A stretch of DNA of 39,021 nt, taken from Candidatus Nitrotoga sp. M5 (GTDB taxonomy: Bacteria; Pseudomonadota; Gammaproteobacteria; Burkholderiales; Gallionellaceae). The position numbers and the translations under genes were made by a program. Where the stretch lies: positions 1 through 39,021 of the forward strand of contig NZ_CAKMNW010000025.1 in the NCBI RefSeq assembly GCF_927904885.1, written 5' to 3'. Shown in pieces: positions 38,426 through 39,021 of the stretch. Each line of letters opens with the position of its first letter. Position 1 is the stretch's first letter. The notes under the pieces were generated by a model that worked only from the letters and a program-made list of their open reading frames with translations, did not search any database and was not told the DNA's origin.

Positions 38426-39021
38426 GTTTGTTCCTTAATTGAATGAATAAATCAAAGCGCATGCGTGGCTAAGGCCACACATTAAAATTTAGTAGGGAGA
38501 TTACAGACTCTACCAGCGCAAAACATCGTCGCTAACCGGTAAAAGCAAGACGCGTCAGAGACGCCAGAGGTCAGAAAACGATGAACCATCGTTGCAAGAA
38601 TATTGCATCGAACTGTCATTATACACAGTTGAATATTATATAGCCAGAGAATAAAGTATGGCGGTGTATTGCTACCTGATTTAGGTAATCTCAGGCGCAA
38701 TGAATCTGTCGAAGCTGAAGTATCATCCTACGAGCAGCACCGTCGTACACTTAATGTGATAAACAAGGTTGAACTATCCTGATAGTCCAGACGATCGCCG
38801 ACAGATGGTTCATCGAGTTTGGCAATACCCACATATTGAGTAGCATTACTCGATCAAAAATTTTGTGTCCAGTAGCCTTTTCCTAGGCTTCTTGAATGCC
38901 TTTGCGAAAAAATTTCAGCCTATTATTTATGATTTAGTTCCGCAAGCGGATCTTTATAGTTTGTTTAACTGTAGTAGTTCAGACTTAATCTGACAGTAAA
39001 GTCTTGCCAAAGGGTGGGGTT
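38426..39021. other. rhlE leader and right-edge region
   Basis: No convincing protein gene. On the minus strand a TATAAT (plus 38618-38623) could start an rhlE transcript with a leader of about 185 nt containing three perfect hairpins: ACGATG-gtt-CATCGT (38578-38592), GCGTC-tct-GACGC (38552-38564) and GTGGC-ctta-GCCAC (38465-38478). A short plus-strand frame near 38900-38993 (FLNAFAKKFQPIIYDLVPQA) might be a gene tail, but no start or family is seen. Confidence 0.45.

Noticed and set aside
38482..38700. 72-codon minus-strand frame upstream of rhlE
   Set aside because: It overlaps the hairpin-rich leader, and its composition looks random.

Overview
The window looks like a chromosomal segment of a betaproteobacterium. 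This is inferred from gene content and order: DUF971-ubiE-ubiJ-ubiB, map-glnD, rsmI divergent from yraN and a dolP-like gene, and a class I fbp. A Nitrosomonadales/Gallionellaceae-type chemolithotroph is possible but is not proven by the sequence. No tRNA, rRNA or CRISPR array was recognised.

Positions 1-10.9 kb: a GNAT-like gene is followed by a complete tripartite RND efflux operon: adaptor, two MdtB/MdtC-type pumps, and a NodT-family outer-membrane factor. The factor is unusual because both segments that normally form its beta-barrel hairpins are much shortened. Positions 10.9-13.3 kb: two divergent PAP2 phosphatases and an unrecognised helical protein.

Positions 13.4-19 kb (all minus strand): an envelope-polysaccharide type cluster of P-loop kinase, SxtJ-like protein, a DUF5989 mini-protein, an O-carbamoyltransferase (SxtI/NodU type), an SGNH hydrolase and a GT4 glycosyltransferase. 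The four central genes are clearly AT-rich, while the kinase and glycosyltransferase flanking them are GC-rich, so the block looks like a transferred module. It is the same trio (I, J, K) that occurs in saxitoxin clusters.

Positions 19-20.1 kb: a decayed mobile-element zone with the wreck of an IS66-family transposase and degenerate insertion-sequence ends. Positions 20.1-30.6 kb: housekeeping genes: fbp, the ubiquinone set ubiB/ubiJ/ubiE with DUF971, a BON-domain lipoprotein, yraN, rsmI, pyrC and glmS. A small element with 19-bp inverted ends separates pyrC from glmS.

Positions 30.6-32.5 kb: no intact gene, but a RAYT-like helix-turn-helix remnant, an ORF broken by one amber codon, and a candidate small RNA of about 150 nt with a good promoter and a strong terminator. 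Positions 32.5-39 kb: a lipoprotein, map-glnD, and rhlE behind a structured leader. The most interesting items are the outer-membrane factor with shortened barrel segments, the candidate sRNA with anti-Shine-Dalgarno-like tracts, and the SxtIJK-like carbamoylation module.
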